Translations under genes and position numbers: made by a program | Notes under the pieces: generated by a model | The model's input: only the letters and a program-made list of their open reading frames with translations | The model's database searches: none | What the model was told of the DNA's origin: nothing | Origin: Tupaia tana | Taxonomy: Eukaryota; Chordata; Mammalia; Scandentia; Tupaiidae | Direction of reading: 5' to 3' | NCBI GenBank assembly: GCA_026018925.1 | Contig: JAKSZU010000009.1 | Span: 33,092,583 to 33,156,582, forward strand | Length of the DNA stretch: 64,000 nt | Shown here: positions 1-35,935 of the stretch, one piece after another | Position numbering within the stretch: position 1 is the first letter of the stretch | How the letters are laid out: each line of letters begins with the position of its first letter

Positions 1-217
1 TGGTTCGAGTCCCGGACCCGGCGGCTTGAACTCACGCCGGGCGCGTGTGCGTGCGTGCCCAAGATCCCGAGAGGAGAATGGAGGAGAAGGGATTGCGGCG
101 TGGCCATCCCCCCTGGGGGGTGATTTCCTGCTTTCTATCTCTCTGTCTCTCTCTGTCTGGCGAGCGCACGCGCCCTGTAGCAAAAACCTCTCCAAAAAAA
201 AAAAAAAAAAAAAAAAA
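1..217 (+). mobile_element. tRNA-derived SINE, long form, 5' cut by window edge
   Basis: This copy shows the long-form plan used below. A tRNA-like head contains a B box (GGTTCGAGTCC). A body follows with CCCAAGATCCCGAGAGGAGA and a GGGATTGCGGCGTGGCC block. A palindromic CCCCCCTGGGGGG comes next, then a CT/TGTC-rich stretch, GCGCCCTGTAGCAAAAACCTC and a poly-A tail. The A box lies outside the window. CpGs are well kept, so it looks young. Confidence 0.9.
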
Positions 218-227
218 GAAACTATCT

Positions 228-471
228 TAGGCCACTAGGTGGCGTCAATCCCACATGGCTGACTACAGGTAGAGTCCCAGACTCAGCAGCTTGAAAATCA
301 CACCAAGCATATGGTGTATGTGTGTCCAAAATCCTGAGAGGAGAATGAAAGAGAAAGGATTGCAGCATGGCCATCCCCATGGAGGTCATTTCTCAGTTTC
401 CCTCTCTCTCTCTGTGTCTCTCCCTAACAGCGCACTTGTACTATACCAAAACTTAAACAAGAAAGAAAGAC
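228..471 (+). mobile_element. Long-form SINE, older copy
   Basis: Diverged head (CCACTAGGTGGCG) and body with most CpGs lost. It directly follows the tail of the preceding SINE. Confidence 0.8.
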
Positions 472-679
472 GCTAGCTGAAGAGTCACATTTTCCTGATA
501 AACCATTCCTCAGCCACCTTCCCCAAATCAGTCTGACTGTTCAATGACTATGTATGCCCAAAGTAACCCAATCTTCCTTTGTCACTCTGGATTGTATTTT
601 TCTCTCTACCTGCCTCCTCCATTAGACTGAGCTGGGAAGCATTGTCCTCCTCCATCTCATATACGTAGGGGTTTTTTTT

Positions 680-1060
680 CCTTTTCATTATGGAATTTTT
701 CAAATGTTTAGAAAAGTAAAGAGAATAGTGTAATTAATAACATACACTTATCACCCAGATTTAAGTTTTTAGTATTTTCATATTTGCTTCAAATATCAGT
801 GTTTTACTTAGGTAGTCATAAAATATGTCATTATATAGCAGTGCTAAATATTTTTGTATATCTCTGAAAAATAAGGACATTTTCTTAGTTAACCACAATG
901 CTGTTATTTAATACAATTAAATAATCTATATCACCTAATACCTAGTGTGACTAATTTCTATGTACCCAGTGTCGAGTATGGTAGCAATAAATGTTTAAAG
1001 AAGTAATTTCTTTATAACAACAAATGGAGCAACAGTAAGATACTACTCTACTTGAAAGGT
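680..1060. mobile_element. Old L1-type 3' end fragment
   Basis: Phrases such as AGAAAAGTAAAGAGAATAGT and ATCACCCAGATTTAAG resemble mammalian L1 3' regions. It lies in the NKAP intron before the first visible exon. Orientation and subfamily were not resolved. Confidence 0.4.
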
Positions 1061-1111
1061 ATTAGACTTTAGAGTTAATTTTTTTCAATTATAATGTGCT
1101 TTAATTTGCAG

Positions 1112-10240
<9,129 letters not shown>

Positions 10241-10379
10241 GGATTTTCGGATTGTTCAGCAGACATTTTAACAACAAAAAAGAAAGTCTGGGCTCCGCAC
10301 ACATACACAAAATGATTATTATGCTCCAAAAAAGCTTTACAGTGCTACTGTGCCTTCTATTTAATTCATTCACTCCTTC

Positions 10380-10385
10380 AATAAA
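10380..10385 (+). terminator. NKAP: NKAP polyadenylation signal
   Basis: AATAAA lies 140 bases after the NKAP stop codon, so the 3' UTR is short and the transcript should end near 10400. This is a polyadenylation signal, not a bacterial-type terminator. Confidence 0.75.
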
Positions 10386-10405
10386 AAGCTGCTTATTGAT
10401 ATAAC

Positions 10406-13005
10406 TTTAGCAAGTTCTTGGGTTATTTTCAATTGACTATGATAACTTTCTAGTTAAAAAATCCAAATCACAGATCAAATTCTACTATATTGAGGCAGGC
10501 GGCACAAGAGACAGTGTCAGTGAAGTGAGAAGCTACAATCTCATGTCATGGGACAGTGCCACTGTTAGCTCCACATGATGCCGTCCACCTGAACTGGGGG
10601 ACAATGATCATGTTCTTCTGTGTTGACTGTGTTATACATGGACTTGATAGAAACATATAAGGGGCCACTTTTGTTAACAAAAATGAAGACGTTGCTGAAA
10701 AAGAAGCAAATATGGAATTTGAACACTGACTTGTGTAATGCAGTAGTCTGCCCTGGAAATAATGGATTTTGGGTTAAGTCCCTACCTCTACTCCAAAACC
10801 AAAAAGCAAACTTACCCATGTAACTGTTGATTTGGAAATATGAGCATTAACTTTTTAAAATTCTTAGTAAGATCATGCTTCAAAATGGGTCTTTCAATGA
10901 TAAAGTCTCCAGAAGTTTACTGTTGTGCCACTGAAAGTACATTTTTTCACTTTGATGATATTATATTATCTAAAAAGAATGGGAGTCCATCGTGGTCAAG
11001 GTTCAGATAAAGAAAACCATTACAAGTTAGTATTTTAACTTAGTTGTTTCATAAGAATAAAGCTTAAATATTAAGCATTTTTAACTGTGTCTTTTATGTA
11101 CCATGTAGATTCATTTTAAATATTGTTAAACCTTTTCTATTTTTTTAGATCTGTCATTCAGTTTAATCCTTAACTGTATAGTACCCTCTCACTTTACCAC
11201 ATTTGAAGCTATTACTGACTTTTAAATTTGAGAGAAATGCAGAATTGTAGGACTATGAGATTACGGTCTCTTTTCTTCCTTTATTTTGTGCATTTTTAGG
11301 ATACAAGGATGAAGGGGAAGGGGATAGTGGAAGGTGTGGCTGTTTTTCTTAAGGTTGTTTTGATCTGCATTATTATTATATGCCTAGGATAAATTAAAAT
11401 CACCTAGGTGATGAGAAAATTCTGACTGTACTGTTATAAAATGCTCTCTCTTCCTATAATAAAGTGAGTTTTTACCCGAAGCTTTTAAATAAGACAGTTA
11501 TATTTCAGAGATTAAAGAAAAGTTTCACTATTTAACATTTACATTCTAAGAAAGTGTCTGTTTTTAACCCACAACCACTGAACTAAGCATGTAGCAACAC
11601 TTATGACCCCTGAATTTGAAATGATTTCTGCTTAGCCATACTTCATTGTAGTTGCTGCTTATCCTAGTAAATCCGTACTTTACAAAAGTTCAAAGGAAAC
11701 TAGATGCCAAGTCCACAAGGCTTAGTCCATCTACTTCCCTGTATAGTAAAAGCTAAATTTTATGATCCCCACTTACAATTTCATGCTCTAGGACATTATT
11801 TTTGGATACTGATTCCTAGAGACCAGAAGTGTTATATTCTCTTTTTTCCAATAGGCAAGGTAGTTTAGATTCAGCAGTTTTGTGTTATATGAATATTATG
11901 AATTTTCCTTTGATTCTTCTGTCTTCCTCTACAGAGTGCATACTCAACAAATGTTCAGTAAATGAAAGAAAATATATTAATGCATTTCAGAACCTTACCA
12001 TTTCTTTCATCAGAGTTTGGGAAAGAGCTTCCAAGGAACAGTAGCATATTCTTTCAGAAAGGAGGGGAAAGAATAAAAGGGTTAAAAGTATTTTATTTTC
12101 AGCTCATGAGAGTTACTATTCTAGACCGTGTTTAGTGCCATAAGTCAAACTGAAGCTATTGTGTCTTAAATATTTTTATTCTCGAAAAGACATCTCATTT
12201 CCCACCTCCTCACCTGTTGCTTTGATAGGATTTTCCCTCTATTTTTATTTATTGCATAAATATAACTTAAAAAAGAAAGCAGAACTACCCATAGTCCTAC
12301 TACATCAGTTGTCTTTAATATTCTGTGTTCCTTTCCAGCGCTTGTCTATGTAGATACCTTTTCAGACACACTCGTGAATGATCTCTCGGAGTATAAGGTA
12401 ATTTTGTCTTTTGGTGTCTTCATATTTGCAATCAGGTAAGAGAGCCTCACCAGTAAGATAGGAGCAAGTGGTGATCTGGTGTGAGGATGGGAAGAAGACT
12501 AGAAATAAGTAAGGGTGGTGATTCAGCCCATCCCTGTCGTGTGGCTCCCAGTTCTCAAGACACCCTGCTGCCAACATGAGTGTACTCGTATACTGGGAAG
12601 GGCAGCATGCCTAGGTTAGAGTTTCAAAATGCATTGTTCAGCAGTGAGGCTTAACTCACAGTTTAAAAAAAAAAAAAGGCTGTTATTGCGAGTAGGGAAA
12701 CTCTAGAATGGATATATTATGAACTATAGAACTGTTGCAGTTTTGTTTTTCTCCACTTGTGCCCATAAAGAGGTGCGTCTGGGCTGCAGATTTGGGTTCA
12801 GAATAGGGAACAAGCAGGCAAATACCAACCTTAGTTTGGTCTGACAGGTGAATTTTAGCAACTCTAAACGCTGCTCTGTAGCTGTAAGACTGAACCGAGG
12901 CATAGAGTGATGGAAAAAATATTTTAGAAGATAGAAAACAACCAACTGGTTACTTTGCTAATGTGATAGAAGTTGCAGAATGGAAAATGAATGCAAAAAA
13001 TAAAT
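10406..13005. other. Spacer between the NKAP and AKAP14 3' ends
   Basis: About 2.6 kb of AT-rich sequence with no SINE and no convincing exon. A MIR/L2-type tail (GCATACTCAACAAATGTTCAG) is visible near 11930-11985. It is the longest SINE-free stretch in the left half. Confidence 0.5.
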
Positions 13006-13028
13006 ACAGCTGGATTGTGTGCCACAAG

Positions 13029-13034
13029 TTTATT
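13029..13034 (-). terminator. AKAP14: AKAP14 polyadenylation signal
   Basis: TTTATT on the plus strand reads AATAAA on the minus strand, about 100 bases past the AKAP14 stop (TAA at 13137-13135). It places the transcript end near 13010 and leaves about 2.6 kb between the two convergent gene ends. Confidence 0.65.
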
Positions 13035-13134
13035 TTTCAGTAAATATTCTGTGGTTTGATGTGCAGTATTGTATTTTTCATATATTCTCATTAGAGAATC
13101 CTAAAACATTCTGTAAGAATCAGATGCAATCAAA

Positions 13135-29591
<16,457 letters not shown>

Positions 29592-29629
29592 TTTCTTTTG
29601 CCTGGAAGATGAAACTCAGGAAGTTATTC

Positions 29630-29810
29630 TTTTTTTTTTTAAGGAATTATTTTATTTAACTTTATTTACTTATTTAAATTAGACCAGAGAGGGACACAGT
29701 GAGAGAGAGAGAGGGAAAGTGAGAAAGCAAGCTGCCTGGTCTGGGACTTGAACCACAGTCGGCCATGTGGGAGTCCAGCACCTTTGACCACCATGCCACC
29801 TGCCGGCCCC
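29630..29810 (-). mobile_element. Short-form SINE next to AKAP14 exon 1
   Basis: AGGAAGTTATTC at 29618-29629 and 29811-29822. It inserted less than 40 bases upstream of the AKAP14 start codon side. Confidence 0.92.
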
Positions 29811-29885
29811 AGGAAGTTATTCATTGCACATGTGTACACACATGTGAGCACAGTACACATGTACTACAAGTATAGATTACCTCTT

Positions 29886-30138
29886 TTTTTTTTAAGAGGT
29901 TTTTGCTATAGGGCACATGTGCTCACCAGACAGAGAGAGACAGAAAGACAGAAAGCGAGAAATCACCCCCCAGGGGGATGGTCACGCCGCAGTCCCTTCT
30001 CCTCCATTCTCCTCTCGGGATCTTGGGCACGCACACACACGCACCTGGCGTGAGTTTAAGCCACCAGGTCCGGGACGCGAACCACGGTTGACTACATGGG
30101 AGTCCAGTGACATAGCCATTACGCTAACTGCTAGTCCC
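29886..30138 (-). mobile_element. Long-form SINE, young GCGTCC-type
   Basis: A duplication of 21 bases, containing ACAAGTATAGATTACCTCTT (one mismatch between copies), at 29865-29885 and 30139-30159. Confidence 0.93.
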
Positions 30139-30159
30139 TACAAGTAAAGATTACCTCTT

Positions 30160-30557
30160 GACAAAACACAGGAAACAGCTGGTGCCACTAGGGAGGAGAC
30201 TGGGGTTTAGGAGGAATAATGAGACCTGGCAGTTGAGAGGAGCTTTCCCTAAAAACCAACGATTTTTATATTCTCAAAACCATGAAAATATCCATCAAAA
30301 TAGAGTAGAATGATTCCTAACTTTTTGGAGTTCTAACAATACTGATTTCCGGTTGAGCCTTTAACAGAACCCTGATCCCTGCTTTGAGCAGCTAAGAGCT
30401 CATGGCTCTTTAAAGCTAATCAAATGAAATGATTAGAGGCAATACAGTTGGTTCATCTGGATTTTTTCCTCTTGGGTTTTCCAAGGGTATATTTATATAA
30501 TCTCCAAGACGTTATTATTTTTGCCATCTCTGTTCCTGAAATATGTGTCTTCTGAGT
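30160..30557. other. AKAP14: AKAP14 5' intron, no recognised feature
   Basis: About 400 bases of unique-looking AT-rich DNA between a SINE and the Tigger element. Confidence 0.4.
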
Positions 30558-30865
30558 TATAGGCATACCTTGGAGATGCTGCAGGTTCAGTTCCAGATCA
30601 TTAAAATAAAATGAATATCACAATAAAGGGAGTCACATGAACTTTTTGGTTTCCCAGTGCATGTGTTATGTGCACACTGTAATGCAGTGTACAATAAATA
30701 ACATGTCTAAAAAATGTACATCACTTAAAAATAGTTTCTTGCTCAAAATTGCTAACAATCATTGGGGCCTTCAAAAAGTCATAATAATCTTTACCAGTAG
30801 AGGGTCTTGCCTCCATATTGATGGCTGATGACTGATCAGGGTGGTGGTGGTTGAAGCTTGAAGGT

Positions 30866-31155
30866 TTTCTTTTATTTATTTATTTTTTTGGTAGAGGCTT
30901 TTGCCTTTGGGTGCCTGTGTGTGCCAGAAAGAGATAGAGAGACAGAGACAGTCAGGAGGAAAGTGAGAAATCAACCCCCAGGGGTGGGGGGAGGGACTGG
31001 CCTCATGCGATCCCTTCTCCTCCATTCTTCTCCCAGGATTCTGGGCACATATAAATGCACCTAGCGTGAGTTCCAAGCCACTGGGTCTGGGACTTGAACT
31101 ACAGTTAGCCATGTGGGAGTCCAGTGATGTGACCAGTACACCATCTGCTGGCCCA
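30866..31155 (-). mobile_element. Long-form SINE in Tigger1
   Basis: Reversed copy from TGGTAGAGGCTTTTGCC to CATCTGCTGGCCC with a G-rich CAGGGGTGGGGGGAGGG middle. Confidence 0.85.
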
Positions 31156-31410
31156 ATTTCTTAAAATAAGACAGTGAAGTTTGCCACATCGATTGTCTCC
31201 TCCTTTCATAAATAATTTCTCTGTAGCTTGTGATGCTGTTTGATTGCATCTCACCCACAGTAGAACTTTCAAAACTGGCGTCATTCTTCTCAGACTCTGC
31301 TGCTGCTTTATCAACTAAGTTTATGTAACATTCTAAATCTTTTGTTGACATTAAAATGATGTTCACACATGCTTGAGATGGAGTATATTCCATCTCAAGA
31401 AACCACTTTC

Positions 31411-31680
31411 AGGCAGACTCTGTGGCCTGGTGGTTAAGGCATCTGGATCCCCGATGGCTGATCCCATGATTTGACTATTGGACCCAACAGCTTGAGAAAT
31501 GCACTGGGTGTGTGTGTGTGTTTGTGTGTGTGTCTGTGTGTGTCTGTGCATGTGTGCATGCCCAAAATTCTGAAAAGATTAAGAAAATGAAGAAAGGATT
31601 GCAGCCTAATTATGCTGCATGGAGGGGTTCTTTCTCCTCCCTGTCTCAGGTGAGGGCACACTTTCTCTAAGCAAAAATTT
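31411..31680 (+). mobile_element. Older SINE with (TG)n in Tigger1
   Basis: Head CAGGCAGACTCTGTGGCC with GTGGTTAAGG. A TGTG stretch of about 50 bases lies in the middle. Confidence 0.75.
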
Positions 31681-31681
31681 T

Positions 31682-32207
31682 TGAGACAGGTTTTTGCTAT
31701 GGGGCATGTGTACTCACTGGAGAGACAAAGACAGAAAGTGAGAAATCACCCCTCAGGAGAGATGACCGTACTGCAATCCCTTCTCCATTCTCCTCTTGGG
31801 ATTTTGGGCATGCACACATGCACATGTGCCTAGCATGAGTTTTAAGCCACCAGGTCGAGGACTCAAACCACCATTGACTATGTGGGAATCAAGAAACATA
31901 ACCCGGGACCAGCAGTTAGTGTAATGGCTATGTTGCTGGACTCCCATGTAGTCGACCGCGGTTCGTGTCCTGGACCCGGTGGCTTAAAACTCACACCAGG
32001 CGCGTGTGCGTCTGTGCCCAAGATCCCGAGAGGAGAATGGAGGAAAAGGGATTGCAGCGTGGCCATCCCCCCTGGGGGGTGATTTTTTCACTTTCTATCT
32101 CTCTGTCTCTGTCTGTCTGGCGAGCACACATGCCCTATAGTAAAAACCTCTCCAAAAAAAAAAAAAAGAAAGAAAGAAACATAACCCTTATGCCATCTGC
32201 TGGTTCC
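31682..32207 (-). mobile_element. Long-form SINE split by a young SINE
   Basis: Halves 31682-31904 and 32174-32207, ending TGCCATCTGCTGGTTCC. Confidence 0.88.
31905..32173 (+). mobile_element. Long-form SINE, young, nested
   Basis: Exact duplication AAGAAACATAACCC at 31891-31904 and 32174-32187. B box GGTTCGTGTCC. Confidence 0.94.
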
Positions 32208-32284
32208 TCTCTAGCAACATTTTTTAAAAAGAAAACACTTTCTTTGCTCGTCCATAAGAAGCAATTCCTCATCCACTATATTTC

Positions 32285-32467
32285 TTTTTAAAAAAGAATT
32301 ATTTTATTTAGCTTTATGTATTTATTCATTTATTTATTTTAATTTGACCAGAGAGGGACAGAGAGAGAGAGAGAAGTGAGAAAGCAAGCCTCCAGGTCTG
32401 GGACTTGAACCACAGTCAGCCATGTGAGAGTCCAGCACCCTTAACCACCACACCAACTGTCGGCCCC
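32285..32467 (-). mobile_element. Short-form SINE in Tigger1
   Basis: ATCCACTATATTTC at 32271-32284 and ATCCATTATATTTC at 32468-32481. Confidence 0.9.
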
Positions 32468-32611
32468 ATCCATTATATTTCTGTCATGATTTAGTCACAT
32501 CTTTAGACTCTACTCCTAATTCTAGTTCTCTTGTTTCCACCACACCAGCATTTACTATCTCCACTGAACTCTTAAACCCCTCAGTCATCTGTGAGATGGA
32601 ATCAACTTCTT

Positions 32612-32722
32612 CCAGACAGAGAGAGAGAGGGAAAGTGAGAAAGCAAGCCACCTGCTTCACGACTTGAACCATGGTCAGGATATGGGAATCCAGCACCTTA
32701 ACCACCATGCCACCTACTGGCC
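32612..32722 (-). mobile_element. Short-form SINE fragment in Tigger1
   Basis: Head and CT-rich part only, with no tail. It replaces part of the Tigger1 sequence. Confidence 0.75.
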
Positions 32723-32726
32723 ACCC

Positions 32727-32989
32727 TATTTTTTTAAGAGAGATTTTCTTTGCTATAAAGTGTGCGCACTCGCCGGAGAGACAGAGAGAACACAAGAAAT
32801 GGAGAGATGAGATGAGGAGATGGGGAGATGGCCATGATGCAATACCTTTTCCTCCATTCTCCTCTCAGGATTTTGGGCATGCACACACACGTGCCTGGTG
32901 TGAGTTTCAAGCCACTGGGTCCAGGACTCAAGCCTTGGTCGACTATGTGGGAGTCCAGCAATGTAACCATTACACCATGTGCTAGTCCC
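32727..32989 (-). mobile_element. Long-form SINE in Tigger1
   Basis: Reversed copy from GATTTTCTTTGCTATAAAG to GTGCTAGTCCCC. Confidence 0.87.
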
Positions 32990-33046
32990 CAAACTCCTAT
33001 TAATGCTGACATGTTGACATTCCACTCCCATGAATCACAGATGTTC

Positions 33047-33290
33047 TTTTTTTGGGAGAGGTTTTTGCTATAGGGCGCGTACGCTCACCAGAAAGAAAGA
33101 AAGAGACAGAGAGACAGAAAACGAGAAATCACCCCACAGGGGGATGGCCATGCCGCAATCCCTTCTCCTCCATCCCCTCTAGGGGGTGACTTCTCACTTT
33201 CCATCTCTTTGTCTCTCTCTGTCTTTCTGGTGAGCACACGTGCCCTATAGCAAAAAGCTCTCCAAAAAATAAATAAGTAAATAATGAAAA
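33047..33290. mobile_element. Inverted chimera of two SINE 3' halves
   Basis: A reversed 3' half (33047 to about 33173, from GGTTTTTGCTATAGGGCGCG to CTTCTCCTCC) is joined to a forward 3' half (to 33290, ending GCCCTATAGCAAAAAGCTC). Neither half has a tRNA-like head. The two arms are near-complementary. Confidence 0.8.
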
Positions 33291-33361
33291 AATGCCAAAA
33301 AAGAGAAAATCTTAGTACACTCCTGTTCTAGTAATATTTTTAAAACAAAGACAATTGTTAC

Positions 33362-33522
33362 ATTTTCCCAAATGCCTTTAAGTCTACTGAGAACGTGAAA
33401 ATTGGAGTTGAGCCGACTCCATGGCATAGCATCAAGGTATTGCTCAAAGGGAGCCAGATCCCCGTTCACCTCTGCCTCAGTTCCCTGTTGCTTCAGCTGT
33501 TGGGACTTCCAAGCTGTCCATT
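33362..33522 (-). other. Candidate exon upstream of AKAP14, function unknown
   Basis: On the minus strand a strong pyrimidine tract ends in CCCTAG at 33523 and a GTAACA donor follows at 33361. The 161 bases between keep one frame open for 53 codons (contains APFEQYLDAMPWSRLNSNFH), with normal-looking residue composition and no repeat similarity that I recognise. It lies between the proposed AKAP14 promoter and the first recognised AKAP14 coding exon. Its long frame does not run in phase into MDKTNIFK. Splicing to the 29.6-kb acceptor would instead create an ATG across the junction followed by QKKMDKTN. It could be a 5' exon of a longer AKAP14 form, a decayed exon, or chance. Confidence 0.3.
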
Positions 33523-33664
33523 CTAGGGCAGGAAGAAGCTAAAGGGAGGGAGGTGATGGGATCTAAAGGCCCTTAAACTTAGAGAACTGATTCTCCCTAG
33601 TCCTTAGACCATACCAATTTGTCCAAAGCAATTTGCTACAAATGCTGTAGTTTAAACAGTCACA

Positions 33665-33909
33665 GGACCGGTAGATGGCATAATGGTTATGTCGCTGGAC
33701 TCCCATATAGTCGATCATGGTTGGAGTTCCAGAACTGGTGGCTTAAACCTCATATCAGGCGCATATGTGTACGCACCCAAGATCCCACGAGAAGAATGGA
33801 GGAGAAGGGATTGCAGCTTGGCCATCCTCCCTGGGAGGAGGTGATTTCTTGCTTTCTCTCCATTGAGTGTATATACCCTATAGCAAAAATCTCTCTTAAA
33901 AAAAAAAAA
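33665..33909 (+). mobile_element. Long-form SINE
   Basis: Head AGGACCGGTAGATGGC. ACAGTCACA lies on both sides. Confidence 0.88.
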
Positions 33910-33923
33910 GACAGTCACACAAA

Positions 33924-34178
33924 GGGCCAGCAGGTGGAGGGCAGTTAAGGCACCCGCATCTCACATGGCTGCACAGTTCAAGTCCTGGAACTGGCAGCTT
34001 GAGAAACACGCCAGGCACGTGTGCATGCGTACCCAAAATCCCAGGAGGAGAATGGAGGAGAAGAGACTGTGGTGTGGCCATACCCCCTGGGGGATGTGCT
34101 TTCTCATTTTCCTTCTCTATCTCTGTCTCTCTCCTATGAGTGCATGTACCCTATAGCAAATTTAAAAAAAAAAAAAAG
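33924..34178 (+). mobile_element. Long-form SINE, second at the same site
   Basis: Follows the previous copy. GACAGTCACA before and GACAATCACA after repeat that copy's target. Confidence 0.87.
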
Positions 34179-34335
34179 ACAATCACAAAAATATTTTTGT
34201 GTATATTGGCAAATTCAGTAGGCTTTGGTGAGTTAGGTGTACAGCAACTTGATCCTTCAGTTGCCCATTTGGTGACCTGGTTTTTAAGCAAAGGTCCTTT
34301 CTGTAAACTTCCCCACCCCTAAGAAACCCTGATAC

Positions 34336-34425
34336 CTGAGTGACCGGATCCTTGTTTAAGTGGTAGCAGCGGTGGCTGGGGAAGCCTCAGACGTTGTCTC
34401 TCAGCAGCTTTTCAAGATTCCAGGA
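34336..34425 (-). other. AKAP14: Possible AKAP14 untranslated first exon
   Basis: Reading the minus strand down from a CCAAT/X-box-like cluster, a CAG|GTATCA donor occurs with its exon edge at 34336. No long reading frame is present, as expected for a 5' UTR exon. The upstream limit is a guess based on distance from the promoter motifs. Confidence 0.3.
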
Positions 34426-34440
34426 GGAATGTTTACGAGT

Positions 34441-34470
34441 GCTGCCCGGGCAACGCCAAGTCCAACCAAT
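34441..34470 (-). promoter_or_regulatory. AKAP14: Candidate ciliary-gene promoter (X-box-like plus CCAAT)
   Basis: GCTGCCCGGGCAAC at 34441-34454 resembles an RFX X-box (RGYAAC half intact, one mismatch in the other half), and a CCAAT box follows at 34466-34470. RFX sites are typical of ciliary genes, and AKAP14 is one. Placing its promoter here is inference from position and motif only. Confidence 0.35.
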
Positions 34471-34654
34471 GGGAAGCAAAGCCCACACATTTCCTGCTGC
34501 TCTGTTAGTTAGAGAGGGGGAAATGGGAGGGGGACAGTCACAGCAGCTGTCTGACCTCAGTGACAGGACCCAGTGGTAGCAGCTGTAGCCAGCTGCTTCC
34601 TTGCAGGAGAGCTTCCAGGGCTGTGCCAGGAGGAACAGTAATGACAAGCCTCCC

Positions 34655-34800
34655 GGCTGGTATGCAGTTAAATTGTTTAGTCCTCGCTGTAGCACCATGA
34701 GGTAGGTAGTAGTCCGTTCATAATACAGTTGAAGACACGAGGCACAGAGGGTGTTGAGTAAGTTGCTCCAAACACAAAGCCAGAGCCATCTGACTTCATT
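34655..34800 (-). mobile_element. MIR element
   Basis: ATGAGGTAGGTAGTAGTC and GACACGAGGCACAGAGGGTG are reversed MIR core. Confidence 0.7.
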
Positions 34801-34819
34801 CACAGACTTCCTTTGTTTT

Positions 34820-35099
34820 GTTTTTTTTTGTTTTTGTTTTGTTTTGTTGACAGGTTTTTGCTATAGGGTGCCTGCACTCGTGAGAAAGACAGAGAGAAAC
34901 AGAGAGACAGAAAGTGAGAGATCATCCCCCAGGGGGGATGGCCACACCGCAATCCCTTCTCCTCCATTCTCCTCTCTGGATCTTGGGCACACACGCACAC
35001 GCACCCGGTGTGAGTTTAAGCCACCAGGTCTGGGACTCGAATCATGGTTGGCTACATGGGTGTTCAGTGACATAGCCAGTATGCTAACTGCTGGTCCCA
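34820..35099 (-). mobile_element. Long-form SINE
   Basis: GACTTCCTTTGTTTT before and GGCTTCCTTTGTTTT after. The T-run has become TTTTG units. Confidence 0.88.
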
Positions 35100-35321
35100 G
35101 GCTTCCTTTGTTTTAAGCTTTCAGGGACAACAGTAAGACCTCTTCCAGGAAACCCTGGGGCCACTGGGGACACGCCAGAGGGAAGGACCTGATGTGGGAG
35201 GCTTACCTGCCTGGAGGAGAGAGACAGACAAGCAAGCACGGGACACTCCTTGCAGGCAAAATGCTTTCCTAGGGGGCAACCAGGTCAGATTTTACTCAAC
35301 TGGTTAGAAAGGGTTCTTTGG

Positions 35322-35562
35322 GGGACCAGCAGATGGCATAATGGCTATGTCGCTGGACTCCCGCTTAGTCAATTGCGGTTCAAGTCCCGGACCCAGTGGT
35401 TTAAACGTACGCGTATGTGCGTGCGTGCCCAAGATCCTGAGAGGAGAATGGAGTAGGGATTGCAGTGGTGATTTCTCGTTTTCTGTCTCTCTGTCTTTCT
35501 GGCAAGTGCACACGCCCTACAGCAAAAACCTCTCCAAAAACAAAGAAAAGAAAGAATTAAAA
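35322..35562 (+). mobile_element. Long-form SINE, shortened body
   Basis: Exact duplication AGAAAGGGTTCTTTGG at 35306-35321 and 35563-35578. The CCATCCCC block is deleted. Confidence 0.93.
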
Positions 35563-35578
35563 AGAAAGGGTTCTTTGG

Positions 35579-35899
35579 AGGCCAGCAGATGGCGTAGCAG
35601 TTACATCGCTGGACTCCCATATGGTCGACCGCAGTCCAAGACCTGGACACAGTGGCTTGAAACTCACCATGGGCACATGTGTTTGTATGTCCAAGACCTC
35701 GAGAGGAGAATGGAGGAGAAGGGATTGCAGCGGGGCGGGGTGTGGGTGTGGGCCACGCTGCAATCACTGTCTCTGTCTCTCCTGCTTATGCCCTATGGGA
35801 GAAACCGAAGAAGAAGGAAGGAAGAAGGAAGAAGGAAGAAGAAGGAGGAGGAGGAGGAGGAGGAGGAGGAGGAGGAGGAAGAAGAAGAAGAAGAAGAAG

Positions 35900-35930
<31 letters not shown>

Positions 35931-35932
35931 TT
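35579..35932 (+). mobile_element. SINE ending in a compound triplet repeat
   Basis: Starts AGGCCAGCAGATGGCGTAG immediately after the duplication of the preceding SINE. Its A-rich tail is replaced by the triplet tract at 35811-35932. Confidence 0.85.
35811..35932 (+). repeat. Compound triplet tract (GAAG)n-(GGA)12-(GAA)7-(GCA)9
   Basis: Irregular GAAGGAA units, then twelve GGA, seven GAA and nine GCA units in direct succession. It is purine-only for about 90 bases, then CAG/CTG-type. It lies in the spacer upstream of AKAP14. Confidence 0.93.
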
Positions 35933-35935
35933 CGT

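Larger units (their letters stand above)
30558..33046 (+). mobile_element. Tigger1-like DNA transposon broken by about seven SINEs
   Basis: Pieces follow the Tigger1 consensus in order: AGGCATACCTTGGAGATGCT (end repeat), GTTTCCCAGTGCATGTGTTA, GGGTCTTGCCTCCATATTGA, AAGTTTGCCACATCGATTG, TTTGCTCGTCCATAAGAAGC and CTCCCATGAATCACAGATGT. It encodes no usable transposase. It stops at the chimeric SINE at 33047. Confidence 0.82.

Noticed and set aside
34387..34803. Minus-strand open frame of 138 codons
   Set aside because: Part of it is a reversed MIR element and the rest covers the suggested AKAP14 promoter. Composition is not protein-like.
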